Shown: positions 18,479-28,840, numbered from the stretch's first letter. The stretch: 64,000 bases of DNA from Pseudomonas sp. IAC-BECa141 (GCF_020544405.1 NZ_CP065410.1:5478501-5542500), one strand, 5' to 3'. Numbers and translations: made by a program. Notes: generated by a model not told the origin, from the sequence alone.

Positions 18479-19129
18479 ATGGGATGGTTCAAAGATTTGC
18501 TCGGCACCAGCAACTGGCAGTCGGCCGCACCGGCGTCCAGGTCTGCCGGCGGCCCGCTCGGACTGGTGCAGGGCAAGGCGATCCGCTTCGACACGACCCT
18601 CGGCCTGTTGCTGGAGGGCAGCACCTCGGTACGGGTTCCCGACGCCCAGGCCATCTGGAGCGCCGGCTGGATCGACCTCGGTCAGTCGAACAAACTGCAT
18701 CGCTACTACCTGAACGATGAAGAATTCTGGGTACAGGTCCATGTCACCGGTGACGACCAGATCGAGTCGGTGACGCTGTTCAATTACGTCAGCTATGTGA
18801 CGGTCAACAGTAACGCCGAACTGCAGCGTCTGGCCGGCCCGAACAGCCTGATCGGCCTGCCGACCTATCGCCATGAAGGTGTCGAATACACCCGTGAATG
18901 GGGCACCGAACGCGGCCAGACCGAACTGGTGCCGCTCACCGAACAGGTGATCAACCCCGACGAGTCCTACACCATCAACCATCACTCGATGCTCTACGCC
19001 CGGGAAACCGGCCTGACCGATCGCCGCGAGCTCTTGCTGTTCTCCGTCGAGCAGGACGAAGAAGGCACGGTCAGCCTGAGCACTTCGCTGGGCATCTCGC
19101 TGTACACCACCGACTTGAGCACTATTTAA
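18479..19129 (+). CDS. DUF2491 family protein (YjfK-like)
   Basis: 216 aa, soluble, without signal peptide. It starts MGWFKDLLG, a short amphipathic N-terminus that could touch the membrane, and continues as a mixed alpha/beta domain rich in beta strands with a conserved aromatic stretch (WIDLGQSNKLHRYYL, FWVQVHV). Third gene of the yjfI-J-K-L-M-C-like cluster, after a strong hairpin. It is followed 13 bases later by the DUF350 gene, which has AAAGGAAG as its binding site. Function unknown. Confidence 0.82.
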   Translation: MGWFKDLLGTSNWQSAAPASRSAGGPLGLVQGKAIRFDTTLGLLLEGSTSVRVPDAQAIWSAGWIDLGQSNKLHRYYLNDEEFWVQVHVTGDDQIESVTLFNYVSYVTVNSNAELQRLAGPNSLIGLPTYRHEGVEYTREWGTERGQTELVPLTEQVINPDESYTINHHSMLYARETGLTDRRELLLFSVEQDEEGTVSLSTSLGISLYTTDLSTI

Positions 19130-19142
19130 AAGGAAGTTTTCC

Positions 19143-19568
19143 ATGCTGGAAGCGTTGTCCATTTCCCTGAACAAAGCCGCACTGGTCGGTTTCGTCGCCT
19201 ACCTGATCGGCGCCGTGCTGCTGTTCATGCTGTTTCAGTTCGTCTACACCCGCGTCACGCCGCACAAGGAATTCGAGCTGATCCGTTCCGGCAACGTTGC
19301 CGCCGCCATCGCTCTGTCCGGCGCAATCATTGGCTTCGCGATTCCGGCGAGCAACGTGATCGCTCACTCGATCAACGTCCTCGACTTCGTCCTCTGGGCG
19401 GTGATCGCGGCGGTGGTGCAATTGCTGGCCTTCCTGGCGACCGGGCTGGTGCTCAAGGGCACGTCCCAGCGTATTGCCAACGGTGAAATCGCCTCGGGCA
19501 TTTATGTGGCGGCGGTGGCGATCAGCGTCGGTATGCTCAACGCCGCATGCATGACCCCGTCCTACTGA
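19143..19568 (+). CDS. DUF350 family inner-membrane protein (YjfL-like)
   Basis: 141 aa with four hydrophobic helices at about 13-35, 50-72, 78-102 and 115-136. Between helices 1 and 2 is a short loop with the family's charged stretch HKEFELIRSGNVAAAIALSG. DUF350 proteins have been proposed to be channel-like, but no activity is established. Placed between DUF2491 and the exported DUF1190 protein, it would be the membrane component of the PspA-linked system. Confidence 0.85.
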   Translation: MLEALSISLNKAALVGFVAYLIGAVLLFMLFQFVYTRVTPHKEFELIRSGNVAAAIALSGAIIGFAIPASNVIAHSINVLDFVLWAVIAAVVQLLAFLATGLVLKGTSQRIANGEIASGIYVAAVAISVGMLNAACMTPSY

Positions 19569-19585
19569 TCGGCAGGAAGCCTGAG

Positions 19586-20278
19586 ATGAAACGAAGCAAG
19601 TACGTTCAACTGTCGCTGGCCGCTTCGGTGGCCCTGGCGATTTCCGGTGAAGTGGCCGCCCAGGAACAGCAACGCAACTTCCAGAGCGTCGAACAATGCG
19701 TCGACGCCGAAGTGGCACCGGATGTCTGCTCGAACGCCTATGTCGCAGCCCTGGCCGAGCACCGCCGTATTTCCCCGGCCTACGACGACAAGGCTGCCTG
19801 CGACGCGGACTTTGCCGCCGACTGGTGTCAGAAAAATTCCGCCGGCCGTTTCGTGCCGAAACTCGGCGGCTTCAAGGTGCCGCAGGACGGTGAGCCGGCG
19901 CAGAACCTCGATGCGATCGCCAATGCCCAGATGCCCGCCGGCGACGCCGCCGCCGTGCAGAGCAATCAGACCAGCACTTCGCACTCGTCCAGCGGTGCAG
20001 GCAACGGCTGGCTCACCGGATGGCTGATCGGCAATGCCATGAGCAACAACCGCGCGAGCGACTCGCGGCCGGTTTACCGTGAGCGCAATACCCGCCAGAC
20101 CTACGACACCTCGACGCTGAACCGCCGCATCGAATCGGCGCCGAGCCGCAGCCAGCGGGACTACGACAGCGATTACCGCAAACCGGTCAACGTCGCTGCG
20201 TCCACCTCCCGTGGCGGCTTCGGCAGCCAGTCCAGCGCACGCAGTGGTTGGGGCGGCTGGGGCCGTTCGAGCAGCTGA
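19586..20278 (+). CDS. DUF1190 family exported protein (YjfM-like)
   Basis: 230 aa. A signal peptide is clear (basic MKRSKY, hydrophobic core, AxA-type end EVAAQ near residue 27); no lipobox cysteine is seen, so it should be periplasmic. The mature part has four cysteines in its first half (for example VEQC and PDVC), suitable for disulfides, then a Ser/Gly-rich tail ending in tryptophan- and glycine-rich repeats. The frame opens at 19547, but ATG 19586 has AGGAAG in front and begins the signal peptide. Only two bases separate it from the ligase gene. Confidence 0.85.
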   Translation: MKRSKYVQLSLAASVALAISGEVAAQEQQRNFQSVEQCVDAEVAPDVCSNAYVAALAEHRRISPAYDDKAACDADFAADWCQKNSAGRFVPKLGGFKVPQDGEPAQNLDAIANAQMPAGDAAAVQSNQTSTSHSSSGAGNGWLTGWLIGNAMSNNRASDSRPVYRERNTRQTYDTSTLNRRIESAPSRSQRDYDSDYRKPVNVAASTSRGGFGSQSSARSGWGGWGRSSS

Positions 20279-20280
20279 CC

Positions 20281-21438
20281 ATGAAGAAGATCCACTGCGC
20301 CGAGCGCCACGACTGGAAGCAGACCGCCGAAAGCCTCGGCTTTCTGTTTCATACCATCGACGACGAGCCGTACTGGGACGAGAGCGCCTACTACCAGTTC
20401 ACGCTCGCGCAGATCGAGAACGATCTGGAGGATCCAACCACCGAGCTGCACGAGATGTGCATGGACCTGGTCGACCGCGTCGTGCACAGCGAAGAACTGC
20501 TGGATCGTCTGAGCATTCCGACGCCGTACTACGACATGATCCGAACGTCCTGGCTGGAAGGTCATCCGCATCTGTACGGGCGCATGGACTTCTCCTACAG
20601 CGGCAACGGCCCGGCGAAGCTGCTCGAACTCAACTACGACACGCCCACCAGCCTTTATGAGGCGTCGGCGTTCCAGTGGGGCTGGCTGGAGCAATGCATC
20701 GAGCGCGGGCTGCTGCCGCGCCATGCCGACCAGTTCAACAGCATCGACACCCGTCTGCACGAAGCCTTTGCCCAACTGAAACTCACGCGGCCGTTTTACT
20801 TCGCCTCGATGAAAGACTCGGTGGAAGACAAAGGCACCACGGATTATCTGCGGCTGATCGCAGAGAAAGTCGGCATCGAATCGCGGCATATCGACATCGA
20901 AGACATCGGCCTGAGCGCTGACGGTCGTTTCGTGGATCTTGAGGATCGCTGGATCCCGCACCTGTTCAAACTGCACGCCTGGGAATTCATCTTCCACGAG
21001 CCGTTCGGCGCGGCGATTGCCGGGTGCGACACCCAGTTTTTTGAACCGGCGTGGAAGTCGATCCTCTCCAACAAGGGCGCCCTGCCCCTGCTATGGGAGT
21101 TGCACAAGGGCCATCCGAATCTGCTGGCCGCGCACCTCGACCCGAATCCGGGCAGCGCGGTGCCCAAGGGCTGGGTGCGCAAACCGTACTTCTCCCGGGA
21201 AGGCGCCAACATCGAGTTGCAGACCGCCGAAGGTCTGATCGTCAAAGAGGATGGGCCCTACACCGATGCGCCCTTCATCCTGCAGGAATTTGCCCCATTG
21301 CCGAAGTTCGACGACAGCTACACGTTGATTGGCTCATGGGTGATCGGCGATCAGGCGGCGGGGATTGGTGTGCGGGAAGACAACAGCCTGATCACCAAGG
21401 ATTCGAGCCGGTTTCTGCCACATCTGATTCTCGATTGA
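20281..21438 (+). CDS. glutathionylspermidine synthase family protein (YjfC-like ATP-grasp ligase)
   Basis: 385 aa, corresponding only to the synthetase half of Gsp; the N-terminal amidase (CHAP) domain of bifunctional Gsp is absent. Family motifs include YGRMDFSYSGNGPAKLLELNYDTPTS-type sequence near residue 110, ILSNKGALPLLWEL near 260 and a C-terminal ATP-grasp end with VKEDGPY, FILQEFAPLP and IGSWVIGD. Such enzymes join a carboxylate to an amine with ATP; the substrate in yjfC-type clusters is not known and need not be glutathione or spermidine. Last gene of the cluster, followed by a strong terminator. Confidence 0.87.
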   Translation: MKKIHCAERHDWKQTAESLGFLFHTIDDEPYWDESAYYQFTLAQIENDLEDPTTELHEMCMDLVDRVVHSEELLDRLSIPTPYYDMIRTSWLEGHPHLYGRMDFSYSGNGPAKLLELNYDTPTSLYEASAFQWGWLEQCIERGLLPRHADQFNSIDTRLHEAFAQLKLTRPFYFASMKDSVEDKGTTDYLRLIAEKVGIESRHIDIEDIGLSADGRFVDLEDRWIPHLFKLHAWEFIFHEPFGAAIAGCDTQFFEPAWKSILSNKGALPLLWELHKGHPNLLAAHLDPNPGSAVPKGWVRKPYFSREGANIELQTAEGLIVKEDGPYTDAPFILQEFAPLPKFDDSYTLIGSWVIGDQAAGIGVREDNSLITKDSSRFLPHLILD

Positions 21439-21454
21439 AAAACCTGCGCGCATG

Positions 21455-21489
21455 AAAAAGGCCCGTCGCATTCAGCGACGGGCCTTTTT
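21455..21489. terminator. shared terminator of the yjfC-like gene and ssb
   Basis: Perfect 15-bp stem (21455-21469 with 21475-21489) with a five-base loop, flanked by A5 and T6, so it works in both directions between two convergent genes. Confidence 0.9.
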
Positions 21490-21514
21490 TGTCTGGAGCG
21501 GACTCAGCAGCGAA

Positions 21515-22033
21515 TCAGAACGGAATGTCGTCATCGAAGCTGTCGAAATCCGGAGCCGGTTGCGGTGCAGCCTGCTGCGGAGCCGGGGCCGGACGCTGCT
21601 GAGGTGCCGACTGCTGCGGACGCGGAGCCTGTTGGCGTGGCGCCTGCTGCTGATAATTGTTGCCACCGCCTTGTTGGTCGCCCTGTTGTGGACGGCCGCC
21701 GAGCAGTTGCATGGTACCTTGCATGTCGACCACGATTTCGGTGGTGTAACGTTTGATACCGTCTTTTTCCCACTCACGGGTCTGCAGCTTGCCTTCGATG
21801 TAAACCTGCGAACCCTTGCGCAGGTATTCGCCAGCGATCTCGGCAACCTTGCCGAACATCGATACGCGGTGCCACTCGGTCTTCTCGACCTTCTGACCGG
21901 TCTGCTTGTCGGTCCACTGCTCGCTGGTCGCCAGACTCAGGTTGGTCACGGCGTTACCGTTGGGCAGGTAGCGTACTTCGGGATCCTGGCCGCAAGTACC
22001 GACCAGAATGACTTTGTTAACCCCACGGGCCAT
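21515..22033 (-). CDS. ssb: single-stranded DNA-binding protein
   Basis: 172 aa. The OB-fold covers residues 1-110 ([20 protein letters not shown], then [13 protein letters not shown] and [15 protein letters not shown]). A Gln/Pro/Gly-rich disordered linker follows, and the protein ends with the acidic tip DDDIPF that recruits partners such as RecQ, PriA and Pol III chi. Coats single-stranded DNA in replication, repair and recombination. It lies nine bases downstream of the MFS gene on the same strand and is probably read with it as well as from its own signals. Confidence 0.96.
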   Translation of the reverse strand: MARGVNKVILVGTCGQDPEVRYLPNGNAVTNLSLATSEQWTDKQTGQKVEKTEWHRVSMFGKVAEIAGEYLRKGSQVYIEGKLQTREWEKDGIKRYTTEIVVDMQGTMQLLGGRPQQGDQQGGGNNYQQQAPRQQAPRPQQSAPQQRPAPAPQQAAPQPAPDFDSFDDDIPF

Positions 22034-22042
22034 AACGTTCTC

Positions 22043-23440
22043 CTAGGCTTCGCACGCAGTCTGCGCCGGGTTGTTCACCAGGCGTTCGAGAGTGGTGCGA
22101 TCCATTAATTCGGTGTCCAGTTTGATGTAGATCGCCGCTTCATCAGCAACTATCACTGCATCAGTTACCCCTACGAGGGCCTTGAGACGCTCGACCAGAC
22201 CCGCTTCGCGGATCGCTTCGGGCGACAGCGGCAGGCGCAGGCTCGTCACGTAGGGAGGTTCGCGCATGGTAACAGCAAAGGCCAGCCAAAGTGCAGCCAG
22301 CCCGGCACATCCGAGGAACACAACCGACAGACCGCCATGCTGGAACATCCAGCCGCCGAGAATCCCGCCGAGTGCCGAACCGAGGAACTGACTGGTGGAA
22401 TACACGCCCATGGCCGTGCCCTTGCCACCCGCCGGTGAAACCTTGCTGATCAGCGACGGCAGCGAAGCTTCCAGCAGATTGAACGCAGTGAAGAACACCA
22501 CCGTCCCGATCACCAGAGCCCGCAGGCTGTCGCCGAATTGCCAGAAGAATAGCTCAGTGAGCATCAGCGTCATCACGGCGCCGAGCAAAACTCGTTTCAT
22601 TTTGCGTTTCTTCTCGCCGAAGATAATGAACGGGATCATGGCGAAGAAAGAGATCAGCAAGGCTGTGAGGTAGACCCACCAGTGCTGTTCCTTGGGCAGA
22701 CCGGCCTTTTCGACCAGCGCCAGGGGCAGAGCGACGAAGCTCGACATCAACATCGCATGTAACACAAAAATGCCCAGATCCAGCCGCAGCAGGTCCGGGT
22801 GCTTGAGCGTCGGCATCAGCGCCTGGCGCGCAACACCGGACTCGCGATGACTCAGCGGCCCGGTGGATTTCGGCACCATGAACATCACGATCACGATGCC
22901 GAGCAGCGCCATGCCGCCGGTGGCAAGGAACAGGCCGGACAGGCCGAACGCACGGGTGAGCAGCGGGCCGACCACCATCGCCACGGCGAACGACAGGCCG
23001 ATGGTCATGCCGATCATGGCCATGGCCTTGGTGCGGTGCTGTTCACGGGTGAGATCGGAAAGCAGCGCCATGACCGCGGCGGAAATAGCACCGGCGCCTT
23101 GCAGGATCCGCCCGGCAATCACGCCCCAGATCGAATCGGCCTGAGCCGCCAGCACGCTGCCGAGGGCAAAGACGATCAGCCCGAGGTAAATCACCGGACG
23201 CCGGCCGATGCGGTCGGAAATGATCCCGAACGGAATCTGGAAAATCGCCTGGGTCAGGCCGTAAGCGCCGATCGCCAGCCCGATCAGGGCCGGGGTCGCT
23301 CCCGCCAGATCCATGCCGTAGGTGGCCAGTACCGGCAACACCATGAACATGCCAAGCATACGGAAGGCGAACACCAGGGCCAGACCGCTCGCCGCGCGGG
23401 TCTCGCTGCCACTCATGCGTTCGCTGTGGGGATCGTGCAT
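22043..23440 (-). CDS. MFS transporter, YajR-like
   Basis: 465 aa, twelve hydrophobic helices plus an extra C-terminal soluble tail of about 65 residues (from about 400, with LKALVGVTDAVIVADEAAIYIKLDTELM). That tail fits the ferredoxin-like YAM domain of E. coli YajR. Motif A is present after helix 2 (GIISDRIGRRPV). It sits between ssb and uvrA and is divergent from uvrA, as in other pseudomonads. The transported substrate is unknown. Confidence 0.85.
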   Translation of the reverse strand: MHDPHSERMSGSETRAASGLALVFAFRMLGMFMVLPVLATYGMDLAGATPALIGLAIGAYGLTQAIFQIPFGIISDRIGRRPVIYLGLIVFALGSVLAAQADSIWGVIAGRILQGAGAISAAVMALLSDLTREQHRTKAMAMIGMTIGLSFAVAMVVGPLLTRAFGLSGLFLATGGMALLGIVIVMFMVPKSTGPLSHRESGVARQALMPTLKHPDLLRLDLGIFVLHAMLMSSFVALPLALVEKAGLPKEQHWWVYLTALLISFFAMIPFIIFGEKKRKMKRVLLGAVMTLMLTELFFWQFGDSLRALVIGTVVFFTAFNLLEASLPSLISKVSPAGGKGTAMGVYSTSQFLGSALGGILGGWMFQHGGLSVVFLGCAGLAALWLAFAVTMREPPYVTSLRLPLSPEAIREAGLVERLKALVGVTDAVIVADEAAIYIKLDTELMDRTTLERLVNNPAQTACEA

Positions 23441-23630
23441 GGAAAAACCTCGTGTGAACCGGCGGCGATTCTACCAGTCCCATCGAGAGACGGGGTATAT
23501 CGCGACGCTTTGACGCGTACAGATGAAACTCTCTTCATGTAAGGCAAAATCCCTTCACTTGATAGTGTGCATCCATCCAGTATTTGGCCGTATACTCCTG
23601 TGTTTTCGACGCCCGCCGAGCGAGGCCATT

Positions 23631-26465
23631 TTGGACAAGATCCTGATTCGTGGGGCCCGCACCCACAACCTGAAGAACATCGACCTGACCCTGCCACGGG
23701 ACAAACTGATCGTCATCACCGGCCTGTCCGGATCCGGCAAGTCGTCCCTGGCCTTCGACACGTTGTACGCCGAAGGTCAGCGCCGCTATGTCGAATCCCT
23801 GTCGGCCTATGCCCGGCAGTTCCTGTCGATGATGGAAAAACCCGACGTCGACACCATCGAAGGCCTGTCGCCGGCGATCTCCATCGAACAGAAGTCGACT
23901 TCGCACAACCCGCGTTCCACGGTCGGCACCATCACCGAAATCTACGACTACCTGCGCCTGCTTTATGCCCGCGTCGGTACGCCGCGCTGCCCGGATCACG
24001 ACATTCCGCTGGAAGCACAGACTGTCAGCCAGATGGTCGACCTGGTGCTGGCTCAGCCGGAAGGCAGCAAGCTGATGCTGCTGGCGCCGGTGATTCGCGA
24101 GCGCAAGGGCGAGCACTTGTCGGTGTTCGAGGAACTGCGCGCCCAGGGCTTCGTCCGTGCCCGGGTCAACGGCCGGCTCTGCGAGCTGGACGAACTGCCG
24201 AAACTGGATAAACAGAAGAAGCACACGATTGAAGTCGTGGTCGATCGCTTCAAGGTACGCGCCGACCTGCAACAGCGTCTGGCGGAATCCTTCGAGACCG
24301 CGCTGAAGCTGGCCGACGGCATCGCCCTGGTGGCGCCGATGGACGACGAGCCGGGCGAAGAAATGATCTTCTCCGCGCGCTTCGCCTGCCCGATCTGCGG
24401 CCATGCCATCAGTGAGCTGGAACCCAAGCTGTTTTCCTTCAACAACCCGGCCGGTGCCTGCCCGACCTGCGACGGTCTGGGCGTGAAGCAATTCTTCGAC
24501 ATCAAGCGCCTGGTCAACGGAGAACTGACCCTGGCCGAAGGCGCGATCCGCGGCTGGGACAGGCGCAACGTCTATTACTTCCAGATGCTCGGCTCACTGG
24601 CCGCACATTACGGTTTCAGCCTGGAGCAGCCGTTCAACGAGCTGCCGGCCGACCAGCAGAAATACATTCTGCACGGCAGCGGTTCGCAGAGCGTCGATTT
24701 CAAATACCTCAACGACCGGGGCGACATCGTCAAGCGCTCGCATCCGTTCGAAGGCATCGTGCCAAACCTCGAGCGTCGCTACCGCGAAACCGAATCGGCG
24801 AGCGTGCGCGAAGAACTGGCGAAGTTCCTCAGCACCCAGTCGTGCCCGGATTGCCGTGGCACCCGCCTGCGTCGCGAAGCGCGACACGTGTGGGTCGGCG
24901 AGAAAACCCTGCCGGCGGTGACCAACCTGCCGATCGGCGACGCTTGCGACTATTTCGGCGCGCTGAAGATGACCGGTCGCCGTGGTGAAATCGCCGACAA
25001 GATTCTCAAGGAGATCCGCGAGCGCCTGCAATTCCTGGTCAACGTCGGTCTCGACTATCTGTCGCTGGATCGTAGTGCCGATACCCTGTCCGGCGGCGAG
25101 GCACAGCGCATTCGTCTGGCCAGCCAGATCGGCGCAGGCCTTGTAGGTGTTCTCTATATCCTCGATGAACCCTCCATTGGTCTGCACCAGCGCGACAACG
25201 ATCGCCTGCTCGGCACCCTCAAGCATCTGCGCGACATCGGCAATACGGTGATCGTGGTCGAACATGATGAAGACGCGATCCGTCTCGCTGACTACGTAGT
25301 GGATATCGGCCCCGGCGCCGGCGTTCATGGCGGGCAGATCGTCGCCGAAGGCACGCCGGACGAGGTCATGGCGCATCCGGACTCGCTGACCGGTAAATAC
25401 CTGTCGGGCCGCGTCAAGATCGAAGTGCCGGCCAAACGCACACCGCGCAACAAGAAGCAGGTGCTGTCGCTCAAGGGCGCGCGGGGCAACAACCTGCGCA
25501 ACGTAGACCTGGAAATCCCGATCGGCTTGCTGACCTGCGTGACCGGTGTCTCCGGCTCCGGCAAATCGACGCTGATCAACAACACGCTGTTCCCGCTGAG
25601 CGCCACGGCACTCAATGGCGCGACCACCCTGGAGGCGGCAGCCCACGACAGCATCAAGGGCCTGGAACATCTGGACAAGGTCGTCGACATCGACCAGAGC
25701 CCGATTGGCCGTACGCCGCGCTCCAACCCGGCGACCTATACCGGTCTGTTCACACCGATCCGCGAACTGTTCGCCGGCGTGCCTGAATCCCGCTCCCGTG
25801 GTTACGGCCCGGGGCGTTTCTCGTTCAACGTCAAGGGCGGTCGTTGCGAAGCCTGCCAGGGCGACGGTCTGATCAAGGTGGAAATGCACTTCCTGCCGGA
25901 CATCTACGTTCCGTGTGACGTGTGCAAGAGCAAGCGCTACAACCGCGAAACCCTGGAGATCAAATACAAGGGCAAGAGCATCCACGAAACCCTCGAGATG
26001 ACCATTGAGGAAGCTCGGGAGTTCTTCGACGCGGTACCGGCGCTGGCGCGCAAGCTGCAAACACTGATGGATGTGGGCCTGTCGTACATCAAGCTCGGGC
26101 AGTCGGCGACCACGTTGTCTGGTGGTGAAGCGCAGCGGGTCAAGTTGTCCCGTGAGCTGTCCAAGCGCGACACCGGCAAGACCCTGTACATCCTCGACGA
26201 GCCGACCACCGGTCTGCACTTCGCGGACATCCAGCAATTGCTCGACGTACTGCATCGCCTGCGCGACCACGGCAATACTGTGGTGGTGATCGAGCACAAC
26301 CTCGACGTGATCAAGACAGCCGACTGGCTGGTGGATCTCGGTCCCGAGGGTGGTTCGAAAGGTGGGCAGATCATCGCCACCGGTACGCCGGAGGAAGTGG
26401 CCGAGATGAAGCAGTCTCACACCGGGCATTACCTCAAGCCGCTGCTGATCCGCGATCGCGCCTGA
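23631..26465 (+). CDS. uvrA: excinuclease ABC subunit A
   Basis: 944 aa with TTG start. UvrA finds DNA lesions and loads UvrB in nucleotide excision repair. Two ABC ATPase modules are complete: Walker [10 protein letters not shown] (residues about 31-39) and GVSGSGKST (about 640), with signature LSGGEAQR in both halves. Zinc-binding CxxC pairs are visible (CPICG, CPTC, CPDC, CEAC, CDVC). The frame is open upstream from 23523, but comparison with known UvrA N-termini ([12 protein letters not shown]) puts the start at TTG 23631, with GAGG just before it. A TATACT -10 element is at 23591; no canonical LexA box is seen. Confidence 0.96.
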   Translation: MDKILIRGARTHNLKNIDLTLPRDKLIVITGLSGSGKSSLAFDTLYAEGQRRYVESLSAYARQFLSMMEKPDVDTIEGLSPAISIEQKSTSHNPRSTVGTITEIYDYLRLLYARVGTPRCPDHDIPLEAQTVSQMVDLVLAQPEGSKLMLLAPVIRERKGEHLSVFEELRAQGFVRARVNGRLCELDELPKLDKQKKHTIEVVVDRFKVRADLQQRLAESFETALKLADGIALVAPMDDEPGEEMIFSARFACPICGHAISELEPKLFSFNNPAGACPTCDGLGVKQFFDIKRLVNGELTLAEGAIRGWDRRNVYYFQMLGSLAAHYGFSLEQPFNELPADQQKYILHGSGSQSVDFKYLNDRGDIVKRSHPFEGIVPNLERRYRETESASVREELAKFLSTQSCPDCRGTRLRREARHVWVGEKTLPAVTNLPIGDACDYFGALKMTGRRGEIADKILKEIRERLQFLVNVGLDYLSLDRSADTLSGGEAQRIRLASQIGAGLVGVLYILDEPSIGLHQRDNDRLLGTLKHLRDIGNTVIVVEHDEDAIRLADYVVDIGPGAGVHGGQIVAEGTPDEVMAHPDSLTGKYLSGRVKIEVPAKRTPRNKKQVLSLKGARGNNLRNVDLEIPIGLLTCVTGVSGSGKSTLINNTLFPLSATALNGATTLEAAAHDSIKGLEHLDKVVDIDQSPIGRTPRSNPATYTGLFTPIRELFAGVPESRSRGYGPGRFSFNVKGGRCEACQGDGLIKVEMHFLPDIYVPCDVCKSKRYNRETLEIKYKGKSIHETLEMTIEEAREFFDAVPALARKLQTLMDVGLSYIKLGQSATTLSGGEAQRVKLSRELSKRDTGKTLYILDEPTTGLHFADIQQLLDVLHRLRDHGNTVVVIEHNLDVIKTADWLVDLGPEGGSKGGQIIATGTPEEVAEMKQSHTGHYLKPLLIRDRA

Positions 26466-26476
26466 TCGCCGGACAT

Positions 26477-26517
26477 GAAAAAGCCCCGGTCACTTCGTCA
26501 GTGACAGGGGCTTTTTT
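26477..26517. terminator. shared terminator of uvrA and the ferritin gene
   Basis: Stem of about 17 bp with one G/A mismatch (AAAAAGCCCC, GTCACT / AGTGAC, GGGGCTTTTT) around a five-base loop; A- and T-runs on either side allow use by both convergent genes. Confidence 0.85.
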
Positions 26518-26530
26518 GTATCCGTTGCGA

Positions 26531-26998
26531 TCAGGAGGCGTGCGACTGCAGATAGTTCTGGATACCGATCAGCTTGATCAGACCCAGCTGCTTTTCAAGC
26601 CAGTAGGTGTGATCTTCTTCAGTGTCGTTGAGCTGAACGCGCAAGATTTCGCGGCTGACATAGTCATTGTGTTGTTCGCACAGTTCGATGCCTTTGCACA
26701 GCGCGGCACGCACCTTGTACTCAAGGCGCAGATCCGCTTCGAGCATGGTCTCTACCGTGGTACCAACATCCAGGTCATCCGGGCGCATGCGCGGGGTGCC
26801 TTCAAGCATCAGAATCCGGCGCATCAGTGCATCGGCGTGACCGGCCTCTTCTTCCATCTCGTGGTTGATTCGTTCGTAGAGCTTGGTGAATCCCCAGTCC
26901 TCATACATCCGCGAGTGAACGAAATATTGGTCACGCGCGGCCAGTTCGCCGGTCAGCAACGTGTTGAGGTAATCGATAACGTCTGGGTGGCCTTGCAT
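26531..26998 (-). CDS. bfrA: ferritin FtnA (annotated as bacterioferritin A in many pseudomonads)
   Basis: 155 aa four-helix iron-storage protein. Ferroxidase-centre residues are visible: Glu18, Glu51, His54, Glu93, Glu127 and His130. The methionine that binds heme in true bacterioferritins (Met52) is replaced by alanine here (EEEAGHAD), so heme binding is not expected; the P. aeruginosa homologue was renamed FtnA for the same reason. The frame opens at 27070, but ATG 26998 begins the usual [12 protein letters not shown]. It lies next to katA, which fits a shared role in limiting iron-driven oxidative damage. Confidence 0.92.
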   Translation of the reverse strand: MQGHPDVIDYLNTLLTGELAARDQYFVHSRMYEDWGFTKLYERINHEMEEEAGHADALMRRILMLEGTPRMRPDDLDVGTTVETMLEADLRLEYKVRAALCKGIELCEQHNDYVSREILRVQLNDTEEDHTYWLEKQLGLIKLIGIQNYLQSHAS

Positions 26999-27109
26999 CG
27001 CCCTACATCTCCCTGCTTGAAAGTCTGTAGTTTGAACCAACCTGACTGGAAGGTCACCCACTTCGCGCAATAAAAGCGAAGATATTCTGAGAAAAGCAGC
27101 CTAAATAAC

Positions 27110-27136
27110 GCAAAAACCGCCCAAATGAGGGCGGTT
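27110..27136 (-). terminator. rho-independent terminator of katA
   Basis: Stem AACCGCCC / GGGCGGTT with a six-base loop, 12 bases after the katA stop. On the minus strand it is followed by TTTTTGCG. Confidence 0.85.
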
Positions 27137-27147
27137 CTGCTTCTCGT

Positions 27148-28602
27148 TTAGACTTCGCTAAGCTGTACGTTAAGCAGCTTTGCGATTGCTTCTCCGTACG
27201 CCGGATCAGCCTTGTAGAAATGCTGCAACTGACGGTCGACGACATCACTCGACACACCTGCCATCGCGCCGGCGATGTTGCTGACCAGCAACGCTTTCTG
27301 TTCCTCGCTCATCAAGCGGAACAGCGCACCGGCGTGGCTGTAATAGTCAGTATCTTCACGGTGATCGTAGCGATCAGCCGCACCGTTCAACGCCAGCGCA
27401 GGCTCGGCATAGTGCGGCGCTTGTTTCGGCGACTCTACGTAGCTGTTCGGCTCATAGTTAGGCGCTGCGCCGCCATTGCTGCCAAAAGCCATCGAACCGT
27501 CGCGCTGGTAAGTATTCACCGGGCTGCGCGGGGCGTTCACTGGCAGTTGCTGGTGGTTGGTGCCTACGCGGTAGCGGTGGGCATCGGCGTATGCGAATAC
27601 ACGACCCTGCAGCATGCGATCCGGAGACAGACCTACGCCAGGCACCATGTTGCTTGGACCGAACGCAGCTTGCTCGACTTCAGCAAAGTAGTTGAGCGGA
27701 TTACGGTTCAGTTCCAGCTCACCCACTTCGATCAGTGGAAACTCCTTCTGCGACCAGGTTTTGGTTACGTCGAACGGGTTCTCGTAGTGAGCAGCAGCCT
27801 GGGCCTCGGTCATGATCTGGATGCACACGCTCCATTTCGGGAAGTCACCACGCTCGATGGCTTCGAACAGATCGCGCTGGGCGTAATCAGGGTCTGTGCC
27901 CGCCAAACGTGCCGCGTCTGCCGGCACGAGGTTTTTGATCCCTTGCTTGGTCTTGTAGTGCCACTTCACCCAGTGCCGCTCGCCTTGAGCATTGATAAGG
28001 CTGTAGGTGTGGCTGCCGAAGCCGTGCATGTGGCGATAGCCGTCCGGGATCCCGCGATCAGAAAACAGAATGGTGACCTGGTGCAGCGCTTCAGGCGAAT
28101 GCGACCAGAAGTCCCACATCATCTGCGCACTTTTCAGATTGCTTTGCGGCAGGCGTTTCTGGGTGTGGATAAAGTCAGGAAATTTCAGCGGATCGCGAAT
28201 GAAGAACACCGGCGTGTTGTTGCCAACGATGTCCCAGTTGCCTTCTTCGGTGTAGAACTTGAGGGCGAAGCCACGCGGATCGCGCTCGGTGTCGGCCGAG
28301 CCACGCTCGCCACCCACCGTCGAAAAACGCAGGAAGGTCGGCGTCTGTTTGCCGACAGCAGAGAACAGCTTGGCACTGGTGTACTGCGTAATGTCGCGAG
28401 TGACCGTGAAAGTGCCGTATGCGCCCGAACCCTTGGCGTGCACACGACGCTCAGGGATGTTTTCCCGGTTGAAGTGAGCAAGCTTTTCGATCAGATGAAA
28501 ATCATCGAGCAACAACGGACCACGAGGGCCGGCGGAGCGAGAGTTCTGGTTATCGGCGACAGGTGCGCCACTGGCGGTCGTAAGCGTCTTGTTCTGGCTC
28601 AT
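27148..28602 (-). CDS. katA: catalase (monofunctional, heme, small-subunit type)
   Basis: 484 aa, the size of small-subunit (clade 3) catalases; converts hydrogen peroxide to water and oxygen. The active-site His55 lies in RRVHAKGSG, the distal Asn128 in VGNNTP, and the proximal heme tyrosine in the [14 protein letters not shown] segment near residue 340. No signal peptide is seen. The start has AGAGGAAGAAG upstream. It faces the same way as the ferritin gene downstream but has its own terminator, so the two are probably separate units. A weak promoter (TTGTGG-17-GATACT) can be read about 60 bases before the start; no clear OxyR site was found. Confidence 0.95.
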   Translation of the reverse strand: MSQNKTLTTASGAPVADNQNSRSAGPRGPLLLDDFHLIEKLAHFNRENIPERRVHAKGSGAYGTFTVTRDITQYTSAKLFSAVGKQTPTFLRFSTVGGERGSADTERDPRGFALKFYTEEGNWDIVGNNTPVFFIRDPLKFPDFIHTQKRLPQSNLKSAQMMWDFWSHSPEALHQVTILFSDRGIPDGYRHMHGFGSHTYSLINAQGERHWVKWHYKTKQGIKNLVPADAARLAGTDPDYAQRDLFEAIERGDFPKWSVCIQIMTEAQAAAHYENPFDVTKTWSQKEFPLIEVGELELNRNPLNYFAEVEQAAFGPSNMVPGVGLSPDRMLQGRVFAYADAHRYRVGTNHQQLPVNAPRSPVNTYQRDGSMAFGSNGGAAPNYEPNSYVESPKQAPHYAEPALALNGAADRYDHREDTDYYSHAGALFRLMSEEQKALLVSNIAGAMAGVSSDVVDRQLQHFYKADPAYGEAIAKLLNVQLSEV

Positions 28603-28794
28603 GCGATCTTCTTCCTCTATCGGTCTTGAACTGCCGGCTAATCGGCTTGTTGGGGAGTATCGATCATCAATATGACAGCCACAAATTCATTAACTCGTGG
28701 TCAGCAATAGAGAAAAACTAACGACATATCCCCGCACATAGTGCAGACCCAAACAGGGTAGATGCTTGTACGAACGGCGCATTTCTTACAGGCA

Positions 28795-28822
28795 CAAAAA
28801 ACCGGGCACTGGGCCCGGTTCC
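28795..28822 (-). terminator. terminator of the alpha operon (after rplQ)
   Basis: Stem AACCGGGC / GCCCGGTT located 19 bases past the rplQ stop; on the minus strand the 3' arm runs straight into TTTTTT. Confidence 0.85.
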
Positions 28823-28840
28823 TTGTTTCAGACTGATGTC

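Noticed and set aside
23523..23630. Longer UvrA from an upstream ATG
   Set aside because: The extra 36 residues match no UvrA; the TTG with GAGG gives the conserved N-terminus.
23441..23630. LexA (SOS) box upstream of uvrA
   Set aside because: I looked for CTG-N10-CAG and found none; uvrA is not SOS-regulated in all pseudomonads.
28603..28790. OxyR binding site upstream of katA
   Set aside because: No ATAG-N7-CTAT-type repeat set could be read with confidence.
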